The notes below the pieces were generated by a model. The model was not told where the DNA came from and ran no database searches. It saw nothing but the letters and a program-made list of their open reading frames with translations. This document shows, one piece after another, positions 1 through 9,577 of a DNA stretch of 64,000 nucleotides. The stretch's first letter is position 1. Every line of letters begins with the position of its first letter. The stretch spans positions 6,923,054-6,987,053 of the forward strand of contig OY986973.1 of assembly GCA_963920575.1 (NCBI GenBank), read 5' to 3'. The stretch is from Narthecium ossifragum. Taxonomy: Eukaryota > Streptophyta > Magnoliopsida > Dioscoreales > Nartheciaceae. A program made the position numbers and the translations under genes.

Positions 1-8
1 TAGCTGGC

Positions 9-90
9 GGCTACTGTAGCCAGTTGGTTACTGCAGCTACAGTAGGCGCGGCTACTGTAGCCAGTCGGTTACTGTAGCTACAGTACCGTG
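9..90. repeat. 41-bp tandem duplication with CTACTGTAG palindromes
   Basis: Two copies of a 41-bp unit (9-49 and 50-90) differ at a few bases. Each contains GGCTACTGTAGCC and a reverse-complementary GCTACAGTA, so each can fold on itself. The pair sits immediately upstream of a TATA-like box in the LTR. Confidence 0.75.
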
Positions 91-97
91 TATAATA
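91..97 (+). promoter_or_regulatory. TATA-like box of partial LTR
   Basis: TATAATA is followed about 15 bases later by a long CT-rich tract, the usual layout of a plant LTR promoter and R-region leader. Other family members have their TATA box at the equivalent place. Confidence 0.45.
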
Positions 98-2028
98 ACC
101 CCCCTTCTTCTTCTTCTCTTTTTCTCTCTTCTCCTTCTTCCGGCTGAGATTTCTCTCCCTCCGTTCTCTCTCCTCCGGCCACCAAAGTGAGTGTTTGAGG
201 GCTCGTTGGATTCTTAGAAGCGTGAGGAAGATCCATGGCTTGGTTTCATTCCGGATTGGTGCTCAGATTTGCGGGGTTCAGCCGAGGAAAGCGTGTAATC
301 GGTAGGTTTCTATGTTACGGTTTGTTTGGGTGTGTGCTTGCTGTTTATTTGTTTTGTTCTTCATGTAAGTGTACTAGATGATGTATATGGGACGAATTAA
401 CACCTATTTAAAGTTTGGTAGGAATTGGATTGGATTTAACATGGATTTGAGCATGTTTTCATGGAGGTTTTCTCGGATTTTACTGTTCTAATCAGAACAG
501 TGGTGTTCTAGCTTTGATATAGAACGGTACGTGTATGATCTGAGTTTATGTTATACATAGAAGTTGTATATGGATGAGTTAGCTGCCGATTGCAAGTGGT
601 TTCATGAATTTTGGAGCTCTGTGGAATTTCTGATGAATTATTTGAGCTGGTTGTGCAGGAACAGTGCAGCCACCTTAATCCGAGTATTTAAGTGGTTTTT
701 AATTGTTTAATTGAGCTGATTTTTGGTAGGGATGATCTCAGTGGTCTTTAGATGAGATCTGCAAAGTTTGGTTTTAATAAAAAATATTTTTAATAACATT
801 TTGATTTAGATTGTTAAATCTGGAGTTTTACCGAAATTATATGTTTTGATCTACTATCGTTTATCCGATCGATCCAGATTTCGAGTATGTTATTTGGGGT
901 ATGCCGTTGAGTGGGCATATCAAGTTTCACATCAATCAGACGGTTGGATTGACGATTATGGTTTTCTGAAGTTTCACATCAATCAGACGGTTGGATTGAC
1001 GATTATCGCTTTATATAAATGTTATTATATCTGAGTAGGCCCTGTGCTTGGCATGTTCACCCTTGGCGAGCAGTGTGCTGCGCCTGGCCCTTTGTATAAT
1101 GTTTGGCATCGTGTTGCATGTTTGAACTGTTTATATATGTGTATGATCATACATGATATTGATTGTGCATTAGTTGCATGGTTAGGGCGTGATTGATCTG
1201 TGGGTCGCCATCCCGAGGCTGGAAGCTCGGACTTAGCCCTAGGACCGGGGTTGGGTAGTTTGGACCCAGTTTGAATTGTGGTGTCCAGTCGATTCGATGA
1301 TAGGCTTAGATGACTAGTACACTTGTTGCTTGATGATTGTAGAGGTCGTGTCGGCCTCGAGTCGGATGCTGAGGTGTAGCCGGTGTTCCACTGTGTTGAC
1401 TCTTGAGTGGAGGAGAGGCCCCCTCAGCGGTGCCTTTTTCCGCCTGCAGTGTCGGGTTCCTGCATGTGAGTCAGCAGTGTTTGTTGAGCTTACTGAGTGC
1501 TGCTCCTGGGCCTCAGGAACACGCGGTGGGGTTATGGGGCCCCTGTATACACCCAGGTCCTACTTGAGGGCGACACTTTTGCGTTTCCCTCTTCCTTCTG
1601 TGTGTCGTAGTGTAGAACCCTATTGAGCTTAGTGCTCACACCTACCCGGGCTACGTTTTGCAGGTGTAGGCGTCAGTTCTTCCTCTATGGCCCCTACCGG
1701 GCAGTTGGTCGGCAGTGCGGCGGCGCCTGGTGGACTTTGAGAGGTGGCGATATTTACTACTTTTACCTTTGGTTAGTTAGTCTCCTACGGGAGTAATGTT
1801 GTATTTGGATCTTCCCCTCTCCGAGGATATGTATATTAAACACTTTGGGTTTTGAATCTGTGGTTCGAGGTTCTGCTATTTAATTATTGTCTTTTAATTG
1901 GGGGTGTTTGATGAATTGCTAGGGAGACCAATAGATTAGAGGGAACCCTCGCCGTCTTTTTCCGCGTTTTGTAGGTTCCGGTTCACGTCGCCCGGCCCGG
2001 TTGGGCTTTCTCGGGTCGGGGTGCGACA

Positions 2029-2470
2029 TGCCACGTCCATGCATGACATGCCCTCACGCCACACCGTGCCCCGCTCGGCCACACCATGCCCACGCTACAT
2101 ACCCATGTGCCGCGCTCCGACGCCCGCGCCGCGTCCTCCACCGCACCGTACCACGCCCATGATGCGCCCTCGCGTCGCGTTCGTGCCATGCCACACCAAC
2201 GCTGTTCCCCCCGCGTTGACTCAACTTCTGCCATGCCATCCTCCGATTCAACCGTGCCATCTCGAGCCGTCTACTCCGTCCTCCCACCTGAAGGACTTGG
2301 GCTACACCCACATACCAAGAATCTTTTCCCTTCCTGCAAACATAAGGAAGAAGAAGGCTAAGCTCAAGGGAACCCCCACACCAGTCCTCCGCCCCAATCG
2401 GCCTAGCACGCGAGTTTAGAAGGCTCACGAGTTAAGTGCTCGTAACAGATAGTGATTGAATAAGAATTGA
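2029..2470. other. C-rich spacer, unassigned
   Basis: About 440 bp of C-rich sequence with many CATGCC/CCATGCC words. Overlapping open frames exist on both strands, which is expected from base composition; none shows a recognisable domain. It is the oldest local layer: the sequence just before LTR C (TSD ATTAT at 2471-2475) resumes at 28921. Confidence 0.5.
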
Positions 2471-2723
2471 ATTATTGTCACGCCCCGGTCCAGAAAACCC
2501 ATCCGGACCGGGACGTGAGGGGAACATACACTATTTACATCTGATAAGGCGCGACAGTATACAAAGCGGAATTAATTTAAACTTAAAGACTTCCAAGGGC
2601 ATAATGGTAAAACTAAATATTACATTGCGGAGTAAATCTCAATTAAAAGGGGGAACAATATTTCATATATTAAACGTTAAGTACATCATCCTCAAAGGTA
2701 ACTATAAACAAAAGAGCACTGAT

Positions 2724-2960
2724 TTGTGCATATGCCGACGTGCCACGATCGGTAGTCAAAGTACTGATTTTTTCATCTATTCCATCAGTAGGCTACTACC
2801 GATGGGATAGATGAAGATATCGGTATCTCACTACCTATACATTCAATCGGTAGCCAAGTACTGATATATTCATCTATCCTATCGGTAGTGGGTTACCGAT
2901 AGTATAGATGAAAGAATCGGTACTTGGCTACTGATCACATGCCACATGTCCATGTGCACG
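2724..2960. mobile_element. MITE-like foldback element inside LTR C
   Basis: The ends form long imperfect inverted repeats of about 65 bp: the left end starts TGTGCATATGCC and the right end, reversed, starts GTGCACATGGAC; both continue into GTAGTCAAAGTACTGAT-like sequence and a CATCTAT motif. Inner copies of ATCGGTAG/CTACCGAT and CATCTATYC make a second hairpin within the first. The related LTRs lack this block. There is no coding capacity. The superfamily is not assigned because I cannot fix a clear TSD. Confidence 0.65.
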
Positions 2961-4259
2961 AATCTTTATTCTAAACAAAAAGCTGCCAAAATGCACATCT
3001 GTCCCTCTGAGACCTCAAACGCCTACGGAAGTTGACGCACCACGAAGACCTGATCCAGCTGGAACCACTGAGGAAGAGCGGACGCCTGCACTTGCAAACG
3101 CAGCACAGGTAGGAGTGAGCAACAAAGCTCAGTAGGGTTTTACTCTACTCTACGTCGCACAGGAAAAAGAGGAAACCACAAAGTCCCGGGTTCTGTCTCA
3201 TCTCTAAGGGAAACTGACGTTACGTCCACCGCCTGCCCTAGGGCACTCGCTCTGTGACCTCAATTGTCAACAACCATCCCTCTCAACAATCAAGCGCCCA
3301 GGGCAGCACGTAACTTTCCTTAACAAAGATACTGAGCATGAAACGAGAACTCTAGGCGACCTCTACACCTCAAACAACATATAGTAGCCAACTAGACCCA
3401 TCCTCGAGAATACAGAGATTTGGCATGACAATCGCCCTAGGCCTAGCTACCCATCCACGGTCCTAGAGCTAGATCCGAGCTACCCGAGAGCCTCGGATCG
3501 GCGAAGACCCTATTCACCCACGCCCTAACCTTATGCTCTAATGCAAACAAGATGCATGTAATGCTCAGACACAGATAAAGAGATATAAGCTTGCAACAAG
3601 ATGAAATCAATTATACATGGTTGGGCATAGCCTGAAGCTAGCCAAAGGGTGGGCATAGCAAGGGTCTAAAGCAATGAAGATTTAACTAACAAATACAATA
3701 GCCATCAGTGTACCCCCGCACCCGACAAGCTAAGGTTCCACAGTTACCGACGGGTAATTGGTCCACAAGTAACAACAAGCAACAGAGCCAATTTCGGCAT
3801 TACAACGGCATCCACAGCCGTCAACCTAAATTGCTACAATGGGGATGCAACCCCCGGCGAACCCCAAACAATACATTCATTCATTTTACACTACTGCCCC
3901 CGGCGCACGCCGACAATCAGTTGGGCTATATTTAAAGCAGTAAAGACATTCTAAGCATGCAGGGCACACTTTCAGCCAATTTATACTAAACATTACCAGA
4001 AGTCATCACCCTCCCGGTTACCCATAAAGCAATAAAGCAATTACAAACTATATCTATATAGATATAACATGCTTTATCGAAAAATGACTTGAAAACAAGT
4101 AGAAATCGGTAAACCGATCCGAACACACAAATCACGGTCTAATCCGAGATAAACCCATCGAAATCATGATTAAAATATTATAGTAATCATCACCTATCTT
4201 TATATGAGTGTTCTCTACCTTAAGGAAGAGATCGATCTTCGATCTTCCTTAACGGAATG

Positions 4260-4264
4260 CTCTG
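4260..4264. repeat. Left TSD of LTR A2 (CTCTG)
   Basis: CTCTG directly precedes the TGTGAGAACC terminus of LTR A2 and recurs at 27768-27772 directly after its CGCGACA terminus. This proves that the two pieces 4265-6246 and 27509-27767 are one LTR, and that its target was LTR C. Confidence 0.9.
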
Positions 4265-4498
4265 TGTGAGAACCTGCCCCTCTACTCCTGGGTTGACCGT
4301 TTGGGTCGGGCCCGTGGCTCGTTGTGGACCACAAGGGCAATTTGGTAAATTGAGCCTTGTCGGTTTGTTTCACACCCGCGTATGCACACACTGACCGTGT
4401 TTGTGATAATGTCTATTTAGAACGGTTAGGTGGAGCCGGGATCGAAAGATCCAGGCTTGGGCGAGCGTTCTAGCCCAAGTCTAGCTTTCTGCACCCAG

Positions 4499-4656
4499 AT
4501 GATCGATCATCCCTTGCTAGGAGGATCAATCATTTGGTGAATGATCGATCATCCCTTGCTGGACGGATCGATCATTTGATGTCTGGGAGTTGCGATCGTC
4601 ATGAAGGATCGATCATTCCTCCTTGAATGATCGATCATTCCTCCTTGAATGATCGA
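4499..4656. repeat. GATCGATC palindrome array upstream of TATA
   Basis: Six copies of GATCGATC plus one variant, usually in the context ATGATCGATCAT, spaced about 20-40 bp, just upstream of the LTR TATA box. Neighbouring copies lie around short spacers, so they could pair as stem-loops. Confidence 0.8.
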
Positions 4657-4680
4657 TCATTCATAGTCGGTTCGTTTGTC

Positions 4681-4688
4681 TATAAAAT
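4681..4688 (+). promoter_or_regulatory. TATA box of LTR A2
   Basis: TATAAAATGG is followed by a pyrimidine-rich leader (CTTTCTTCTTTCAATCC). The equivalent site in the sister LTR is TATAAAAC at 58860. Confidence 0.6.
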
Positions 4689-5029
4689 GGACGCGGCTTT
4701 CTTCTTTCAATCCTTTTGAAATCCGCCGTCCCTGAGCTCAGAGCTGGTTGGATTTGAAAGAGATTGAAGGCGATCGTTGGCTTGACAGCTGGGATTGAAG
4801 CTGCGCTAGTCTAGGTAGGGATCCTACCTACTTTCTTCCCGGTTTTGTGAGGTTTGAGCTTGGTTGTGTTTGGTTTGAGTAGAATTAGTTGTATGCTTGT
4901 TGGTTTGTAGCATGCGTACCGGTTTTAGACTCGTGGTCCTTCGTACTACCAGATCCCAAGGTTTTGTTGGATTTGGTAGAGTTTTCCGATGGTATTTCTC
5001 GCCAGCGGTTCACCGGTGAACCCATCCGG

Positions 5030-5263
5030 ATCGATCTTTCTTGAGGAAAGATTGATCTTTTGTGGGATGTCATGCCCAGCCCAAGCGGGATCGATCCTTC
5101 TATTGGAGAAGATCGATCCATGCTTGGCTGGCATGGGCGGAGTCCGAGTCATGAAGAAGATCGATCCTTCTGGTGGAGAAGATCGATCCCTTCCGGTTGG
5201 CAGGGACGAGGCTTCCCAAGCACCAAGAAGATCGATCTTCTCTGGAAGAGAGATCGATCTCTT
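5030..5263. repeat. GATCGATC palindrome array downstream of TATA
   Basis: Seven exact GATCGATC copies and one variant, arranged in pairs such as AAGATCGATCTTC ... GAGAGATCGATCTC around short spacers. Because it is downstream of the predicted start it would be transcribed and could fold as consecutive hairpins. Confidence 0.75.
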
Positions 5264-6246
5264 GGTGGTTGAGAGGCGTTTTCAATGGATTTGCTCGCGG
5301 GGCTTTGCGTATGCGGTTTTCTTTACCGCTTTATAAACTTGTACATAATCTTGAGCATGTTAGCCCCATAATGAGGGGTAGTGGTGAACCGGGAGAGTGA
5401 CGACTCCTAGGATGTTTAGATAGCATGTTGTACTGCTAGTTTTCTTTGTCGGGGTTGATTCCCGTAACATGCTGTCTTTTGGCGGACTGGCTACAGTTGG
5501 TGGAGTTACTACTGTAGCAGTTCCTTGACCTTTTTTACTGTTCACCACCCCGGGCCGGCAGGGTGCCGAGCCCAGACCTTGTTTCTTTAATCGTCATATA
5601 TGTTACATGTTTACTTGCTTTCCTGCGTATGTGCATAGCATGAATCTCTGGTTGTGTATTAGATGCATAAGGATAGGGTGTGGGCAATCTGTAGGTTGCC
5701 GTCCCGAGGCTTGGAAGCTCGGATTTAGCCCTAGGACTGGGGTTGGGTAGCTTGGTCCAGGTTTGAATAGTGGTGTTTAGTCGATTTCGATGATAGGCCT
5801 AGATGACTCGAACACATGTTGATTGATGATTATAGAGGTCGTGTCGGCCTCGAGTCGAGTTCTGAGGTGTAGCCGGTGCCTAGTGATTTACGACTCTTGA
5901 GTAGAGGGTGTGCCTACTCAGCGGTGCCATTTCCTGCCGACAGTGCTGGTTTCCTGCTTGTGAGTCTGCAGTGTTGGTTTCCTGCGTTCAGAGACACTCG
6001 GTGGGGTTATGGAACCCCTGTGTACACCCAGGCCTTACTTGAGGGCGACGCTGTTGCGTTTCCCTCTTCTTTCTGTGTGTCGTAGTGTAGTTTCCCTGCT
6101 GAGCTTGGTGCTCATTCCTACCTGGGCTGCGTTTTGTAGGTGCAGGCGTTAGCTCCTCTTCGGTGGCCCCTACCGGGCAGTTGGTCGGCTGTGCGGCGGA
6201 GCCTGGCGGAGTCTGAGGAGTGGTGATCTATTTTGCATAACCCTTA

Positions 6247-6291
6247 TGTGAGGACCTGTCCCTCTACTCCTGGGTCGACCGCTTGGGTCGG
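6247..6291 (+). mobile_element. 5' LTR stub of element B
   Basis: Only the first 45 bp of the LTR survive, ending in GGGTCGG, followed directly by leader sequence (CATGTGAGCATAGG). The same GGGTCGG occurs near the 3' terminus of family-A LTRs, so a deletion between the two copies would remove about 2 kb of LTR plus the primer-binding site. Confidence 0.75.
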
Positions 6292-6483
6292 CATGTGAGC
6301 ATAGGCTGTAGGTCCCAGGGATAGGATTAGGATTCCATTGAGATGAGTGCGGATTGGGTTAGTTCTATGTCTAGAACATCCGTGCATGCTATATGTGAAA
6401 TGTGAATTGTTTTATTTTATCGTTGTGTTGGGTGTTTTGCTGTTCTAACAAGTGGATACTTGTTATTTCTGGTGGGTGTGCAG

Positions 6484-6897
6484 ATGCCTAGGAGTCGGGT
6501 AGGCCGTTCCGTTGTGAGTCAAGGCCGGTCGCGTGAGCCATGGCCGGTCGCGTGAGCAGCGCACCACCCGACAGGCTCCAGTAGCCGCGACAGCTTTGCC
6601 CCGAGACTTTGCACCAGCGCCAGGAGCGAGTGTTGAGTTCACGGTGGGGGGGGGGGCGCCTCTCTTGTCGCCAAGAGGGTTCTTCCGCCATTTAGCAAAC
6701 GCGCTGTGACGGCAGTGGTGATCACCTTCTAGGGGCTGAACCCGCCTAGGTTCAATGGCGCTGAGGGCGATCTGGCAGTAGTGGACGACTGGCTGAGGGG
6801 AGTCAGTCGTGTCCTCTGCGCTTTGTCCATCCAGGATGACCGGGTTCGGGTCAAACTGGCGGCGTTCCAGCTTGACGGGGACGCTTTGGACTGGTGG
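6484..6897 (+). pseudogene. gag fragment 1 of element B (N-terminal part)
   Basis: An ATG at 6484 opens a short frame ending in TGA after a 19-bp repeat of GGCCGGTCGCGTGAGC (6523 and 6542) that shifts the frame. A run of 12 G lies near 6645. Further on, the conserved retrotransposon gag region is readable in one frame: NPPRFNGAEGDLAV, DDWLRGV, DRVRVKLAAFQLDGDALDWW. It stops within the WW motif, where a solo LTR is inserted after GGTGG. The product would be the capsid/nucleocapsid precursor; this copy is dead. Confidence 0.8.
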
Positions 6898-9288
6898 TGT
6901 GAGGACCTGCCCCTCTACCCCTGTGGCTCGTTGTAGACCGCAAGGGCAATTTGGTAAATTGCGCCTTGTTGGTTTGTTTCACACCCACGTGTGCACACAC
7001 TGGCCTTGTATGTGTTAGTGTTTGTTTAGAATGGCTAGGTGGACCCGGGATCGAAAGATCCGGACTTGGGCTTGAGTTTTTGCCCAAGTTTAGCTTTCAG
7101 CACACAAAGGATCGATCCTCTATGGCTAAGGGATCGATCCTCTGCGTGCCAGAAAGCCTTGTGAATCGGCATGAAGGATCGATCCTCCCTTGAGGAAGGA
7201 TCGATCATTCATAGGTCGGTTGGTTTTCTGCTTCGCGAGGACGGCCACCGACGGCCGTCGTTCTCCCCTGTCAGAGGGGGAGGACTTTCTCCTCCCCTCC
7301 CCCAACTTTTTCCCCTCTTTCCCGGCTTTCCCCTCCCCCTTTCCCCTCTTTTCTTCCCCTCCTCTTCCTCCTTCTCCTCTCTTTCTTCTTCCTCCTTTCT
7401 TCTTCTCCCGAGAGCTCTGTTCTTCCCCTGTTCCGGCAGCCGAGCTTTCCTACCTCCGTTCTCCCTCCTCCGACCACCAAATTGGGTGTTCTTTAGCTCG
7501 TTGGATTCGTGACAACGAGAGGAAGATCCCTGAAGTGATTTGGAGGCTTGTTGGTGATCAAATCGCGGGGAATCAGCCGAGGAAAGCGCAGCTAGGTAGG
7601 GTTATACCTACTGATGTTTATTTCGGGTTTTCTTGAGATCTAGCCGTTGGATCTTGTTGATCCTTACTTTTTTGGTTTCCTTATCCCTTGTAGAATAACA
7701 GTTTTAAGTTTCATGATAATCAGTTGAGATTTGAGTAGGTTTTATGCAAGATTAGTCTCGGATTTCTGGTTTTCTGCTGTTCTTGAGAAACAGCCAGCTT
7801 GCGGCGAGTTTTCCGGCCGAAGAGTACATGATCTTGGCTTTTCATAGACATAAGAGTTGTAGAACTATTCGTTAACTTTCCATTCCATCTTGTTTCGTAA
7901 TTTTCAGATTTGTCTACGATTTCTTGTGAATTGTTTACTCGAGGGCTGCGTTGCAGCAATTAATGGGTAAGTTAGTTTGATTAACGATTTTGATTAGCGT
8001 TTTCCCGTTAATCCAACCGTTGGATGATGATGAATTTTGGATATGTTAATCATGCTATATACACCTACTGGCGGTTAAGTTGGATATTGAATCCGACGTC
8101 GTTTGGATGTCGGATCGACGGGATCAATTAGCCCCTAAGTAGAGGCTTTGGGTGTTTTCGAATATAATATTATATTTCGGAATATAATATTATATTGTGT
8201 TTTGTTCATCATCGTTTTCGGGGTTGCTTCCCGTTGCAGGAGTCCGCGGTCGACGGTCGTGGTACCGTCGTAATGCCGGGACCCGTTGCGGATCGGCTGG
8301 CAGCGGTCGGTGGTACCGCTGCAGCGATCCGGTTGACTTATATGATGTTTGTCATACTGTTGCATGCCTATCTCCTGTTTGTGTATGTCATAGCATGCAT
8401 TGTTGTTGTGTGCATTAGTTGCATTGGTTAGGGCCTGGGTGATCTTTGGGTCGCCGTCCCGTGGCTGGAAGCTCGGACTTAGGCCTAGGACCGGGGTTGG
8501 GTAGTTTGGACCCGGTTTGAATGGTGGTGTCCAGTCGATTCAATGATATGCTTAGAGGACTGGTACACCTGATGCTTGATGATTGTAGAGGTCGTGTCGG
8601 CCTCGAGTCGGAGGCTGAGGTGTAGCTGGTGTCCCACTGTGCTGACCTTTGGTGTCGCCAGTGTTTGTTAAGCTTACTGAGTGCCGTCCCTGGGCCTCAG
8701 GGACACGCGTCCCACTGTGCTGACCTTTGGTGTCGCCAGTGTTTGTTGAGCTTACTGAGTGCCGTCCCTGGGCCTCAGGGACACGCGGTGGGGTTATGGG
8801 ACCCCTGTATACACCCAGGTCCTACTTGAGGGTGACACTGTTGCGTTCCCCCTTCCTTCTGTGTGACGTAGTGTAGATCCCTACTGAGCTTAGTGCTCAC
8901 ACCTACCCGGGGCTGCGTTTTGCAGGTGCAGGCGTCAGTTCCTCTTCTGTGGCCCCTACCAGGCAGTTGGTCGGCGATGCGGCGGCGCCTGGTGGTCTCT
9001 GAGAGGTGGTGATCGTTTATTGCTTTTATACCTATGTTAGATAGTCTCATACGGGAGTGATGATGTATTTTGAATCTTCCCCTCTCCGAGGATTTGTATA
9101 TTAACACTTGAGTTCTTAATCTGAGGTTCGAGGTTTTGCTTATAATATTGTATTTTTGAGGGTGTTTTGGTGAATTGCTAGGGAGACCAATAGGTTAGAG
9201 GGAAACCTCGCCGTTCTTTTTCCACGTTGGTTAGGTTCCGGTTCGCGTCGCCCGGCCCGGTTGGGCTTTCGCGGGTCGGGGCGCGACA
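6898..9288 (+). mobile_element. Solo LTR D (family A) inserted in gag of element B
   Basis: Runs from TGTGAGGACCTGCCCC to GGGGCGCGACA (2391 bp) with GGTGG on each side (6893-6897, 9289-9293). Removing it rejoins the gag reading exactly at the DWW motif. It has no internal region. It shows no clear TATA box at the usual place, has GATCGATC copies at 7108-7206, a CT-rich leader at about 7260-7440 and a 78-bp tandem duplication at 8631-8786. It is the same LTR family as A2 and the LTRs of B. Confidence 0.93.
8631..8786. repeat. 78-bp tandem duplication in solo LTR D
   Basis: Two nearly identical 78-bp units (8631-8708 and 8709-8786), each from GTCCCACTGTGCTGACC to CTCAGGGACACGC. The sister LTRs carry this block once. 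Confidence 0.85.
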
Positions 9289-9293
9289 GGTGG

Positions 9294-9577
9294 AGTACTA
9301 TCTTGGTCCTCAGGAGCGGGAGTGACCCCTCGTGGGTCACGTTCCGTTCATTTTTTCTCGACGTGTACTTCCTTCAGAGTGCTCGTCAGGCCTTGGTTCG
9401 GGAGTACCTCAGCATCTCCAGGATACACAGTCAGTGGCGCAATATGCTGCTAGGTTCACCAGGCTCGTCAGGTTCGCCGGCCCAGTGGCGAGTGATCCTC
9501 TTGCCAGAGCGCGGCAATTTCAGTGGGGGCTAAGGCTCGAGATCAGGCTTCTGATGGCGGCGCAGTATGCAGACGCT
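9294..9577 (+). pseudogene. gag fragment 2 of element B (middle part)
   Basis: Continues the gag domain after the solo LTR. One frame reads DPSWVTFRSFFLDVYFLQSAR and a neighbouring frame reads QYAARFTRLVRF and ARARQFQWGLRLEIRLLMAAQYAD, typical of the second half of the plant Gypsy gag capsid domain, so at least one indel has shifted the frame. It ends at ACGCT, where the Athila element is inserted, and continues at 19963. Confidence 0.8.

Larger units (their letters stand above)
1..2028 (+). mobile_element. Ty3/Gypsy LTR, family A, cut by the window start
   Basis: This is the promoter-proximal to terminal part of a long LTR. It ends with the family-A terminus (...GGGTCGGGGTGCGACA at 2028) and shares with the solo LTRs at 6898-9288 and 58457-60805 the same succession of blocks: a CT-rich leader after a TATA-like box, a block starting GATAGGCTTAGATGA, a block ending in CAGGGACACGCGGTGG-like sequence, and a final GC-rich tail. 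No protein frame is convincing. A 37-bp segment is repeated at 923 and 970. Its left end and TSD lie outside the window, so solo LTR or element end cannot be decided. Confidence 0.8.
2476..4264 (-). mobile_element. Solo LTR C, 3' part (minus strand), split by LTR A2
   Basis: Read on the minus strand, this is the terminal part of an LTR related to family A: the blocks around 3420-3540 are the reverse complement of the conserved 'GATCCGAGGC...AGCTCGGAT...CTAGGACCG' block. Its plus-strand left edge is TGTCACGCCCCGGTCC, the reverse of a ...GGGGCGTGACA terminus. The 5 bases before it (2471-2475, ATTAT) recur at 28916-28920. At 4264 it is cut by LTR A2 and resumes at 27768 after the CTCTG duplication. 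No PBS, gag or pol is attached, so it is a solo LTR and the oldest mobile layer of the nest. Confidence 0.85.
4265..6246 (+). mobile_element. Solo LTR A2, 5' part, split by element B
   Basis: Starts TGTGAGAACCTGCCCCTCTAC, the family-A LTR start, and carries the family's ordered blocks, including a TATA box at 4681. It stops at 6246 in CCTTA, where element B begins with its own TGTGAGGACC. The missing last 260 bp continue at 27509 after the duplicated CCTTA (27504-27508). Together the two parts make an LTR of about 2.24 kb flanked by CTCTG. No internal region is associated, so it is a solo LTR formed by LTR-LTR recombination before B arrived. Confidence 0.9.

Noticed and set aside
2021..2428. 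Overlapping open frames of 80-130 residues on both strands
   Set aside because: C-rich sequence with few stops in any frame; low-complexity His/Pro/Arg peptides without a domain, directly next to an LTR end.
4989..5400. Several overlapping frames through the GATCGATC array
   Set aside because: The palindromic repeats lack stops on both strands; peptides such as repeated EDRS/KIDP are products of the repeat.
7171..7636. Pro/Ser/Phe-rich frames of 113 and 148 residues
   Set aside because: They translate the CT-rich leader of a solo LTR.
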